DNA from: Hahella sp. HNIBRBA332
Lineage (GTDB): Bacteria; Pseudomonadota; Gammaproteobacteria; Pseudomonadales; Oleiphilaceae
DNA: 64,000 bases
Direction of reading: 5' to 3'
Assembly (NCBI RefSeq): GCF_030719035.1
Contig: NZ_CP132203.1
Location: 2,108,001 to 2,172,000, forward strand
Part shown: one piece after another, positions 1 through 7,805 of the stretch
Layout: every line of letters begins with the position of its first letter
Numbering within the stretch: the stretch's first letter is position 1
Program-made: the position numbers and the translations under genes
Notes under the pieces: model-generated
Databases searched by the model: none
What the model saw: only the letters and a program-made list of their open reading frames with translations
What the model was told of the DNA's origin: nothing

Positions 1-801
1 TACGCCAGCCTGCAAGTGCTGGAGCGCCTGCAGCTCAAAGCGGTGGAGATTCCCGTGGACGCCGGAGCCGGCATGGATCTGGATGTATTGGAGCAGGCGC
101 TGGGCAAGCATCCGATCAAGGCCTGCTGGCTGATGTCCAACTTCCAGAACCCGGTGGGCGTCACCCTGGCGGAGGAGAAGAAGCGTCGGCTGGTTGAGCT
201 GTTGCGACGGCGCCAGGTTCCGCTGATCGAGGATGACGTCTATGGTGAGCTGTATTTCAGCGCTCATGCGCCCAAACCCGCTAAAGCCTTTGATGAGGAT
301 GGTTGGGTCATGCACTGCGGTTCGTTCTCGAAAAGTCTCGCTCCCGGTTATCGCGTCGGTTGGACCGCCGCCGGCCGTTTTGCGCAACAGGTGGAGCGTC
401 TGCGTCTGATGACGACGATTTCCGCGTCCATTCCCGCCCAGGCGGCGATTGCGGATTACCTGCAATTCGGCGGCTATGACCGTCATTTGCGCAAGCTGCG
501 CCATAATCTGGAAGTGCAGCAGAACCAGATGCTGGCGGCGATAGATCGCTACTTCCCGCCGCAAACCCGGGTGACGCGGCCTGACGGCGGCTACTTTTTG
601 TGGCTGGAATTACCCGCCGCTGTGGATTCGCTGGCCCTGTTTAAACTGGCGTTGGAGCAGGGCGTCAGCATCGCTCCGGGACCGATATTCTCCGCCACGC
701 GTCGTTTCCGCAATTTTATCCGCCTTAATTATGGTCATCCCTGGGGGCCGGAGTTTGAGCAGGCCATGGATGTGCTGGGACGCCTCGTCCGTTCCTTTTG
801 A
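1..801 (+). CDS. MocR/GntR-type regulator, aminotransferase domain (5' end missing)
   Basis: The frame is open from base 1, so the true start and any N-terminal winged-helix domain lie before the window. The visible 266 residues are a fold-type I PLP aminotransferase domain. They contain NFQNPVG, the DDVYGEL aspartate region, the PLP-lysine motif SFSKSLAPGYRVGW and a C-terminal GGYFLWLELP block. In the MocR (PdxR/GabR) family this domain senses PLP or amino compounds and is fused to a DNA-binding head. A stand-alone PLP aminotransferase of the 2-aminoadipate type is the alternative, because the head cannot be seen. It ends 135 bases before ccoG on the same strand. Confidence 0.85.
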   Translation, partial: YASLQVLERLQLKAVEIPVDAGAGMDLDVLEQALGKHPIKACWLMSNFQNPVGVTLAEEKKRRLVELLRRRQVPLIEDDVYGELYFSAHAPKPAKAFDEDGWVMHCGSFSKSLAPGYRVGWTAAGRFAQQVERLRLMTTISASIPAQAAIADYLQFGGYDRHLRKLRHNLEVQQNQMLAAIDRYFPPQTRVTRPDGGYFLWLELPAAVDSLALFKLALEQGVSIAPGPIFSATRRFRNFIRLNYGHPWGPEFEQAMDVLGRLVRSF

Positions 802-936
802 AAAACCAGTCATGCCTGTCAGCGATGGATCGCCATCTGATATGGTTTTTTAAATCTTTTCTGAAACTGTTTGTTTGCTGCGTAGGCCTGAATAATCCCG
901 CCTGACTTTTGGATGTAAAAAGGAAGGTGGCGGCGA

Positions 937-2355
937 ATGAGCGAGCATATCCCGGTTCACAATATTGAGGCGGTGACGGTTGATCTGTATGAGTCCCGCA
1001 CCAAGGTTCATACCCGCAGTTTCAGTGGTCGCTTCAGGCGTTTGCGTCTGTTGGGCGGCTTTCTTCTGTTCGCCCTGTACTTCGGGGTGGCCTGGCTGAA
1101 CTGGGAAGGTCGCCAGGCGGTGTTGTGGGATATTTCCTCCCGCAAGTTTCATATCTTTGGCGACACCTTTTGGCCGCAGGATTTTATCCTGCTTTCCGGC
1201 ATTCTCATCATCGCCGCCTTTGGCCTGTTCTTCCTGACCGTGTTCGCTGGCCGCGCCTGGTGCGGTTACGCCTGTCCTCAGAGCATGTGGACCTGGGTAT
1301 TCATGTGGGCGGAAAAGGTCACGGAAGGCGATCGCAATCAACGCATCAAACTGGATAAGGCGCCGGTGAGTCTTGAGAAGGCTGCGCGACGCGGACTCAA
1401 GCATGGGCTGTGGGTCTTGATCAGTCTGGCGACGGCGGTGACTTTCGTCGGTTATTTCACGCCCATCCGCGCTCTGGTCACGGATCTCGCCACCCTGGAG
1501 GTTGGCGGCTGGAGTTTGTTCTGGATCGGATTTTTCACCGTCGCCACCTATCTGAACGCCGGCTGGCTGCGCGAGCAGGTGTGTTTTCATATGTGTCCCT
1601 ACGGACGGTTCCAGTCTTCCATGCTTGATGAGGACTCTTTGGTGGTTACCTATGACGCCGCCAGAGGCGAATCTCGCGGCCCGCGCAAGAAGAACGCCCC
1701 TTATCGCACACAAGGCCTGGGGGATTGCGTGGACTGCAGCCTGTGCGTGCAGGTGTGTCCCACCGGCATTGATATTCGCGACGGGCTGCAAATGGAGTGC
1801 ATCGGATGCGCCGCCTGTATCGACGCCTGTGACGCGGTCATGGCGAAGATGAACTATGACGCGGGCCTGATTCGCTACACCGGCGAACGCGCATTGAAAG
1901 GCGGCGAGGCGCGCATACTCCGGCCGCGACTGTTGGGATACGGCGCGGTGTTGCTGTTGATGATCAGCGTGTTCGCCTGGGTGATGGCGTCTCGTCCGCT
2001 GCTATCCCTGGATGTGGCCAAAGACCGTGGACTGTTTCGATATAACTCGGAAAACCGTATAGAAAACGGCTACATACTGGATATTCTTAATAAAGAAAAT
2101 GAACCGAAAACGTTTCTGATCAGCGCCTCTGGCCTGGAAGGGCTGGTGATGGGCGGCGAGCGCAGGATACAGGTTGGGCCGGAGAGCGCCGTCAGCGTTC
2201 CTGTGACCCTGTCAATGCGGCCAAGCCAGTTACTGCAACGCTCCAGCGATGTGTTCTTTGAGGTGAAAGACGCCTACCGGCCCGAGCGGCGAGTGGTCAA
2301 ACCCAGCCGCTTCACTGGGCCATCCGTACATTTCACTGGGTCCTCCGTACAGTAA
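937..2355 (+). CDS. ccoG: Cytochrome c oxidase accessory protein CcoG (FixG/RdxA)
   Basis: This 472-residue polytopic membrane ferredoxin has the normal family length. Hydrophobic helices lie near residues 35-55, 85-110, 155-180 and 190-210. They flank a membrane Cys motif (CGYACPQSMW), and two 4Fe-4S clusters follow (CVDCSLCVQVCP and CIGCAACIDACD). A C-terminal helix and a periplasmic Ig-like tail complete it. The family is linked to copper delivery and reduction during cbb3 oxidase assembly. The ATG at 937 follows an AAGGAAGG-type ribosome site. No ccoNOPQ genes are in the window. The last 14 codons contain a 21-base tandem duplication, listed separately. Confidence 0.93.
   Translation: MSEHIPVHNIEAVTVDLYESRTKVHTRSFSGRFRRLRLLGGFLLFALYFGVAWLNWEGRQAVLWDISSRKFHIFGDTFWPQDFILLSGILIIAAFGLFFLTVFAGRAWCGYACPQSMWTWVFMWAEKVTEGDRNQRIKLDKAPVSLEKAARRGLKHGLWVLISLATAVTFVGYFTPIRALVTDLATLEVGGWSLFWIGFFTVATYLNAGWLREQVCFHMCPYGRFQSSMLDEDSLVVTYDAARGESRGPRKKNAPYRTQGLGDCVDCSLCVQVCPTGIDIRDGLQMECIGCAACIDACDAVMAKMNYDAGLIRYTGERALKGGEARILRPRLLGYGAVLLLMISVFAWVMASRPLLSLDVAKDRGLFRYNSENRIENGYILDILNKENEPKTFLISASGLEGLVMGGERRIQVGPESAVSVPVTLSMRPSQLLQRSSDVFFEVKDAYRPERRVVKPSRFTGPSVHFTGSSVQ
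2310..2351 (+). repeat. 21-base tandem duplication at the 3' end of ccoG
   Basis: Two adjacent 21-base units (2310-2330 and 2331-2351) share TTCACTGGG and TCCGTACA and differ at a few positions. They encode two similar heptads (FTGPSVH and FTGSSVQ) just before the stop codon, so the duplication is in frame. Confidence 0.8.
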
Positions 2356-2499
2356 GAGGACTCGATGGAGAGGTCCAAGTGCGGTTGAAGGTCTATACTG
2401 GCAAGTAAGCACGGACGTTCATCACGGCGACGTTGCGCCCCCTCTGTCGCCGTTCTGGATGAAACCTGCTTGGGGTATATCGTCGTTGACACGCGGGGG

Positions 2500-3348
2500 A
2501 TGCCTGTGCAGCTTTTAATTTTTCTTTTGGCCGTTTTGCTCTTTGGCGCGTCTGCTTCCTGGGCGAAAGGTCACTTTCATGAGCCCAACACCGATAAGCT
2601 GGTGCGGGTCGCCACGCTGACCAATAATCCGCCATTCACGTTCGACAGGCGCTTTGCTGAAAAGGTGCAACTGGAAACCATTCCGCCGGGCCTGGATTCA
2701 GAACGTCTGCAAGGTTATAGCTGGGATATCCTGAGGGAGAGTTACCATGAAATGGGCTACACCATTCAACTCTATATCTACCCCTGGATTCGCGCCTTTG
2801 ATCAGGTAAAGGCCGGCAAGCTGGATATCCTGTTTCCCACCGGCTTCAATCAGGAGCGGGCCGGCTACTTCAATTACTCCAGGGAACCCATTAATCATGT
2901 GGATTTTCTGGTCTACGTAAAGCCGGACGCTAAACTGCGCTGGAATGGACTGGCGTCTTTGGAGGGCAAAACCATTGGCGTGCTGCGGGGCTGGAATTAC
3001 GGTTTGGAATGGGAGCGACAGTCCCGCATCATCAAGTATGACGTAGGTGAGATTCTGCAGGGCTTCGCCATGCTGGACAAAGGCCATCTGGACGGCCTCG
3101 CCGGTTACGAGCTGAACTTTGACTACGCCTTGCAGCAGGCGAACTGGCGCAATCACTACAAAAAACTTCCGGTGTTCGACTCCACTGACGAATTCGCCGT
3201 CAGCGCCAAGAAAAATCCTGACGGACAGAAGCTGTTGGACCTATTCGACGAGGGCAGGCGACGTATCGTAGAGAAGGGGATTTTCTATAAAATCAATGCA
3301 AAGTGGCAGGGCGCCGGGGTGCAGGAAGCTGACGCAGAGCGCGAATAA
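2500..3348 (+). CDS. Periplasmic solute-binding (SBP_bac_3-like) protein
   Basis: This is a 282-residue protein counted from ATG 2500. A TTG at 2470 is possible, but ATG 2500 directly precedes a clean signal peptide (LLIFLLAVLLFGASASWAKG). The mature part reads as an extracellular solute-binding domain of the amino-acid/polyamine type: VRVATLTNNPPFTF, then GYSWDILRE, PWIRAFDQVKAGKLDILFP and the second-lobe GKTIGVLRGWNYGLE. No ABC permease or ATPase genes adjoin it. It could be an orphan sensor-type binding protein rather than a transporter subunit. A second SBP of the same fold lies at 3629-4381 on the other strand. The ligand cannot be inferred. Confidence 0.82.
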   Translation: MPVQLLIFLLAVLLFGASASWAKGHFHEPNTDKLVRVATLTNNPPFTFDRRFAEKVQLETIPPGLDSERLQGYSWDILRESYHEMGYTIQLYIYPWIRAFDQVKAGKLDILFPTGFNQERAGYFNYSREPINHVDFLVYVKPDAKLRWNGLASLEGKTIGVLRGWNYGLEWERQSRIIKYDVGEILQGFAMLDKGHLDGLAGYELNFDYALQQANWRNHYKKLPVFDSTDEFAVSAKKNPDGQKLLDLFDEGRRRIVEKGIFYKINAKWQGAGVQEADAERE

Positions 3349-3351
3349 GAC

Positions 3352-3621
3352 TTGGAGCATTCAGAAGGAATTCGTTACGAACATGATGTAGCCATCTTTA
3401 CTGCCGTCGCCGAGATTCGAAACGCCTCATTCAAGGTAATCCAGCGCATTATGCAAAACGACAGGCTGCAGTCGTGTATAGGCGGTCGATCAATGTATAA
3501 ACATAATAAAAAGTATAGCTTTGTTCAGATACAGCTGGAGGGGACCATATATATGGTTCGGGCTGAGCTTGTGGATCGACGTTGGCTGATTAGACAGTAC
3601 ACGACAGTTAGCGGGCTATAG
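3352..3621 (+). CDS. Possible small protein, weak support
   Basis: This is an 89-codon open frame with a TTG start four bases after the preceding stop. It has no clear ribosome site, signal or recognisable motif. It fills most of the 280-base gap between two oppositely oriented SBP genes. It may be spurious and is listed so that the gap is accounted for. Confidence 0.2.
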   Translation: MEHSEGIRYEHDVAIFTAVAEIRNASFKVIQRIMQNDRLQSCIGGRSMYKHNKKYSFVQIQLEGTIYMVRAELVDRRWLIRQYTTVSGL

Positions 3622-3628
3622 CGAGCCA

Positions 3629-4381
3629 TCAAAGCTCCCTGTCTTCCCCGTGCTTTTTCAGAATCCGGGCCTCGGTTCCATCCTTGCGGATGATATCCAG
3701 GCCCAGATTGAAGTCCTGGATGATTTTCTGGTAATCGGGATTAACTTTCGACACGCAGTTGTGAAAGTAATTAGTGTGCAGGGGAGGATTCACAAACGAC
3801 AGTTTATGGGCTTCGGAGGCGAAGTCGGTATCCAGCAGTTGTATGATCCGTTGCTTTTTTTCCACCACCAGATCAAGCCTTCCCGCCAGCAGTTTGCGGA
3901 TATTGGTCTCGGCGTCGAAGGCGTACTCCATGTCCAGATATTCCGCTTCCGCCCTGTCGAATTCTGGGCTGACCTTGGAGTTGCTGATGTGGCCGATTCG
4001 GTACGGTTTCAGGTCCTCAATCGTTTGATAGGAGATGACGCTGTCTTTACGTTTCAGCAACATGACCTGCGCGACGCCGATGGGGTTGGAATACGCCAGT
4101 TTCTCCGCCCGCTCCTTTGTATAGTAAGCGGCCAGTAATACATCGTACTCGCCAGCAATGCTTCTTTTGAGCGCCCTGGACCAGGGAACGAATAAAAACT
4201 CAGTTTCATACCCGACCCTTTGGAACGCTTCCCTGGTGATCTCCACCAAATAGCCGCCCTGCTTTTCTTCATCGCCAGCGACAACAAGTGTTTTAGGGGC
4301 GGCGAAAGCCGACCCCGAAATGAAGATCATTCCGAGGATAAAGACGGTAGCGACTTTAATTCGCCAGGACTTGGGGGTCAT
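3629..4381 (-). CDS. Periplasmic solute-binding (SBP_bac_3-like) protein
   Basis: The protein has 250 residues with an N-terminal signal peptide (KVATVFILGMIFISGSAFA) and SBP_bac_3-type landmarks. These are GGYLVEITREAFQRVGYETEF, PWSRALKRSIAGEYDVLLAAYYTKERAE, the hinge/second lobe IEDLKPYRIGHISNS and a C-terminal IIQDFNLGLDIIRKDGT. It is convergent with another SBP gene and has no transporter partners nearby. It resembles the many stand-alone periplasmic binding proteins of marine gammaproteobacteria. The ligand is unknown. Confidence 0.82.
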   Translation of the reverse strand: MTPKSWRIKVATVFILGMIFISGSAFAAPKTLVVAGDEEKQGGYLVEITREAFQRVGYETEFLFVPWSRALKRSIAGEYDVLLAAYYTKERAEKLAYSNPIGVAQVMLLKRKDSVISYQTIEDLKPYRIGHISNSKVSPEFDRAEAEYLDMEYAFDAETNIRKLLAGRLDLVVEKKQRIIQLLDTDFASEAHKLSFVNPPLHTNYFHNCVSKVNPDYQKIIQDFNLGLDIIRKDGTEARILKKHGEDREL

Positions 4382-4577
4382 AAATATTCACCATCTCAGG
4401 TAAGAACAGTAGGGTAAGCAAACGCCGTACTAACCCTGGCGAGATAAGTCCTAGTTTATTATTCGTTTTCATAAAAAGTATAGCGTACCCTGTTTACGAC
4501 GTTATTATTTACTGGGTTATCAGGTCCCGTGACAGGGGGAATCCTATGGCGCATCGAGTTGTTAAATCAGGAGAGAA

Positions 4578-4940
4578 ATGATGGAAATAGTGTCTGCCTG
4601 GCTAATCCACCACCGGGCTTCCATGGAGCCGACTTCGCCAATGAATTGTGATGGATCCGAATACGTTGTCGGCGTTGGCGTGGTTCCCGCTACGTCAATG
4701 AGAGAAGCACTGGATCTATTTGACCAATACCTGGCGAAAAACAAAATGGCGCTGATGGATCTCTGGAAGTGTGAACAGTATAGCGGCCCGATCAGGCTGT
4801 TCACTACGCCAACTCTGACGGAAAAGGAGGCTCAAGAGAGCTCGCAAAGGGCCCTGGAAAGAGACTGTATATACTACGCTGGCGGTATTTCTTCTGAAGT
4901 TATAAAGCATATGGAAGAGTGTGGCCATGAAGAGACATAG
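4578..4940 (+). CDS. Unknown protein, first gene of a three-gene set
   Basis: This 120-residue protein is preceded by an AGGAGA ribosome site four bases before tandem ATGs at 4578 and 4581. It is soluble, with no signal or membrane helix. Its C-terminal part carries dispersed Cys residues (KCEQY, DCIYY, EECGH). I do not recognise the family. It overlaps the next gene by 14 bases, so the two are probably translationally coupled. Confidence 0.7.
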   Translation: MMEIVSAWLIHHRASMEPTSPMNCDGSEYVVGVGVVPATSMREALDLFDQYLAKNKMALMDLWKCEQYSGPIRLFTTPTLTEKEAQESSQRALERDCIYYAGGISSEVIKHMEECGHEET

Positions 4941-5592
4941 AGGCGCGCTGACCCTCGCCGAGGGGCGCTATGACTACAAAACGCGCGTCTCACTTGCATT
5001 GGATAATGACATACAGGAAAAAGACGCTGTGGTCAGAACCTGTTTGCACTCATTTGAGGAGTGGCGGGCGACGCATCATGACTATTGCTATGTGTTTCCG
5101 TTTATCGCCTGGATACGCGGAGAAAGGGTGCAGGCAGGTATCGTAGACAGCAGAGAAGTCTGGGTTTTCCAAGTAGATGCAATGCGAGCACAGGACATCG
5201 TTCAGGCGGTTCGTGTGGGGATGTTTTTTTTCAACCTGACGGCGGATGATCTGCTGTGCGATGTCTATGTCAAGAATCTGGATGTGGGAGATGAGCAGGG
5301 CGCCTCGTTGCAGGATCTGGTCAACGCCAATAAAACGTTATACGAAAAGACGGGCGTTGCTCTCCGAGAAGCTGCGGTCGCTTTGGCGTACGGCGGCGAA
5401 CTCAATTTCTGGATATACAGCCATAACAATAATCCGAGAATTCCCCAAAAAGCCCTGCACGAAGCTGTTTCCAACGCAGGAGCGACCTCCGTCATGACCG
5501 ATAGCGTCAAGACCCATTGGACGCGGGTCGGCAATAATCAGGGCGACCCCGGACAACTCTGCAAATCGGATTTACATCGGGCGATTTTTTAA
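4927..5592 (+). CDS. Unknown protein, coupled to the upstream gene
   Basis: This is a 221-residue soluble protein of unrecognised family. ATG 4927 is preferred over GTG 4921 because it sits after a GGAAGAG-like site inside the previous gene. There is no signal peptide. The DUF695-RraB fusion gene follows 86 bases later on the same strand. The arrangement suggests a small operon, but no function is visible. The last 30 residues are polar and read less like a folded domain. Confidence 0.65.
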   Translation: MKRHRGALTLAEGRYDYKTRVSLALDNDIQEKDAVVRTCLHSFEEWRATHHDYCYVFPFIAWIRGERVQAGIVDSREVWVFQVDAMRAQDIVQAVRVGMFFFNLTADDLLCDVYVKNLDVGDEQGASLQDLVNANKTLYEKTGVALREAAVALAYGGELNFWIYSHNNNPRIPQKALHEAVSNAGATSVMTDSVKTHWTRVGNNQGDPGQLCKSDLHRAIF

Positions 5593-5678
5593 CGGCGCCA
5601 GCGAAGGTCGCATCCACGGACGATGCATCAATGGAGCCAGTCAGGCCGCGGCGGAATATCATAAAGACGAGAGAAACA

Positions 5679-6830
5679 ATGCAGGATAAATGGAATGTCT
5701 ACCCCCGGTTCACTGACGAGGGGCAAGCGTGGGTGTCGGTAAATCTGGGATATGAAGAGATTGCGCAAACGGACGCTCGTAACTCTCTATTGGCTGTCAG
5801 ACTGAAATTGAAGCGCCCCAACGCGCAAGGGCTGCCAACTTCTGAGGAGTTTGCGGCGCTGGAGGAAATTGATGAGGCGCTCTTTGCAGGCTTGGAGGCG
5901 CATAACGCTGTTTATGCGGGACGCATAACCGTAAATCGCGAGCGCTTTTTCTTTTATTACATGAATTGCGATGAAAAGGCCGCCGCCGCAATTGTCCGCC
6001 ATGTTGGTCGCCAATTCGGTTATATCCTGGAATTCGGCGTGAGCGCAGATCCGGAAAAGCAGTCTTATTGGCTGAATCTCTATCCGTCAGAAGATGACTG
6101 GCAGGTCATTCAGGACCTGGATGTGCTGCAAGCGCTGGCGAAAAGCGGCGATCAACCGGATCTTCAAAGGGAGGTTACACACTGGGCGTATTTCCCGACG
6201 CAGGCTCTCGCGCAGCAGTTTGCGGATTGGGCGGCCGCTGAACATTATGTGGTGACCCGCTGCGCCAGGGAAGAGGATGGAGACCGATTCCAGGTGATAT
6301 TCAGCCATACCGGAAGCATGCGGTTGGACGACATTTCGTTTCGTACGCTGTACTCCAATCGTAAAGCGAAAGAGTTCGGCGGCGACTATGACGGTTGGGA
6401 AACCAGTGTGGAAAAGGGTGCGCCTTCCGCATCAGGTAATACACCGCTGTTTACCGGGCGACCCACCCATATTATCGGCAGCGTGGCCATCGCCAGTCTG
6501 ACGGTGGGCGCTGTTGGCGGTGCGGCGTTGTTCGGCGTAGCGGGAATCGCTTCTCCTGTTACGTTTTCCCTGGGCGATTGGTTTCCCCAATTGGCGGAAG
6601 GCGCACTGATGGGCATATTTATCCTGTTTGGAATGGGGATATTCGTACTGACGCCCTTGCTGTTGATATTGCGATTTTTCGGCTATGCAGGGCCATTCTC
6701 TGTATATGCGATCAGCCTGCTTTTCAGCATTCTGTTTATGCTGGACGAGCCTGTGCTTGGCGTCGTCGGACTGACCTTATCCATACCCGCCGCCTATATA
6801 TTCTGCCGCTACGCTTATGTTCGCGGTTAA
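5679..6830 (+). CDS. DUF695-RraB-like protein with C-terminal membrane segments
   Basis: The protein has 383 residues from ATG 5679. An upstream in-frame ATG at 5631 lacks a ribosome site. Residues about 3-130 resemble DUF695 (KWNVYPRFTDEGQAWVSVNLG start, FFFYYMN core). Residues about 150-250 resemble the RraB ribonuclease E inhibitor fold (HWAYFPTQALAQQFADWAA, FGGDYDGWETSV). The remaining third has three to four hydrophobic segments (IASLTVGAVGGAALFGVAGI, LMGIFILFGMGIFVLTPLLL, PFSVYAISLLFSILFM, VVGLTLSIPAAYIF). RraB proteins are normally small cytosolic regulators, so a membrane-tethered version is unusual. Whether it touches RNase E is inference only. Confidence 0.75.
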   Translation: MQDKWNVYPRFTDEGQAWVSVNLGYEEIAQTDARNSLLAVRLKLKRPNAQGLPTSEEFAALEEIDEALFAGLEAHNAVYAGRITVNRERFFFYYMNCDEKAAAAIVRHVGRQFGYILEFGVSADPEKQSYWLNLYPSEDDWQVIQDLDVLQALAKSGDQPDLQREVTHWAYFPTQALAQQFADWAAAEHYVVTRCAREEDGDRFQVIFSHTGSMRLDDISFRTLYSNRKAKEFGGDYDGWETSVEKGAPSASGNTPLFTGRPTHIIGSVAIASLTVGAVGGAALFGVAGIASPVTFSLGDWFPQLAEGALMGIFILFGMGIFVLTPLLLILRFFGYAGPFSVYAISLLFSILFMLDEPVLGVVGLTLSIPAAYIFCRYAYVRG

Positions 6831-7058
6831 TACTACAGGTGACGCAATAGTTGGCCGCAAAAGTTACAGCCGGATTGCACAAGCTACAAACCCTCGTCGT
6901 CTATGCGCCCGTTGTGAATCAGCGGGACAGGCTGGTATTGCGGCCATGCTGCGCTTGGTTGGACTGCTGGCATAGACTTTGACTGGTGTCTCCTGAAGTG
7001 AATGAAGCCTGCGGTGAAGGCGGGCTTCTTCCGTTGCATTCGAACAGGAGGATACACA

Positions 7059-7667
7059 ATGCATAAGCTGGCTATTACTATCGCTGCTGCGACTCTTGCA
7101 CTGGGCAGTGCTTTGAGCGCCCAGGCGCAAAACGCCACACGGGTTTCCGTTAACAAAATCAGCGAAGAAGGCGTTGGCGACAAAATTGGCTCTATCATTC
7201 TGGAGCCGACCCCGCATGGCGTTTTAATCCGGCCTATTCTAGAGGGCTTGGAACCGGGAATGCATGGCTTTCACCTGCATGAAAAAGGCAGTTGCGACAC
7301 CGGAGAGAAGAGCGGTGAAATGACTGCGGGCGCAGCGGCCGGCGGTCATTACGACCCAGACAAAGAAGGCGGACATACCGGGCCGTTTCGTCCCGGACAC
7401 CAAGGCGATCTGCCGGCGCTATTTGTCGATGAAGATGGAAACGCCAACCAACAGGTGCTGGCGCCCAAACTCAACGTCGAGGACATGCGCGGACACGCCC
7501 TGATCATCCATGAAGGGGGCGACAACTACACCGACAAACCTGACCTCGGAGGCGGCGGCGCGCGCATCGCCTGTGGCGTTGTGATCGACGAGGACTTGCA
7601 ATCGCAATCCGCCGTACAGCAGAAAAAGCAGCAGAAACTGCAACAGAAGGATGACAGCGCCAGTTAA
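7059..7667 (+). CDS. sodC: Cu,Zn superoxide dismutase, periplasmic
   Basis: The protein has 202 residues. ATG 7059 sits 7 bases after AGGAGG and starts a signal peptide ending near SALSAQA. Cu and Zn ligands are evident: GFHLHEKGSCD (Cu His pair and the disulfide Cys), GGHYDPDKEGGHTGPFRPGHQGDL split over the zinc loop, and GHALIIHEGGDNYTDKP with the later ARIACGV Cys. It dismutates superoxide in the periplasm. Bacterial SodC usually ends soon after the second Cys. Here about 20 extra residues rich in Gln and Lys follow (QSAVQQKKQQKLQQKDD). Confidence 0.95.
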   Translation: MHKLAITIAAATLALGSALSAQAQNATRVSVNKISEEGVGDKIGSIILEPTPHGVLIRPILEGLEPGMHGFHLHEKGSCDTGEKSGEMTAGAAAGGHYDPDKEGGHTGPFRPGHQGDLPALFVDEDGNANQQVLAPKLNVEDMRGHALIIHEGGDNYTDKPDLGGGGARIACGVVIDEDLQSQSAVQQKKQQKLQQKDDSAS

Positions 7668-7757
7668 CGCGGAAGCGTTGATCACGTAAACCTCGAAACC
7701 GCCAGCCGTTTACCAGGAAGAAAAAGTACGTAAAAGGAAAGAAAGAGGAAAAGAAAA

Positions 7758-7776
7758 GGCCTGCATTACGCAGGCC
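7758..7776 (-). terminator. Rho-independent terminator of the RND operon
   Basis: A 7-bp GC-rich stem (GGCCTGC/GCAGGCC) with a 5-base loop is followed, reading the minus strand, by a T-rich tract (TTTTCTTTTCC). It lies 30 bases past the stop of the efflux permease. Confidence 0.8.
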
Positions 7777-7805
7777 CTGTTGTAGAAGAGTGACAGCTGG
7801 TTTGA

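Noticed and set aside
850..1791. Long minus-strand frame opposite ccoG
   Set aside because: It lies wholly over the clear ccoG coding sequence and has no recognisable protein features, so it is a shadow frame.
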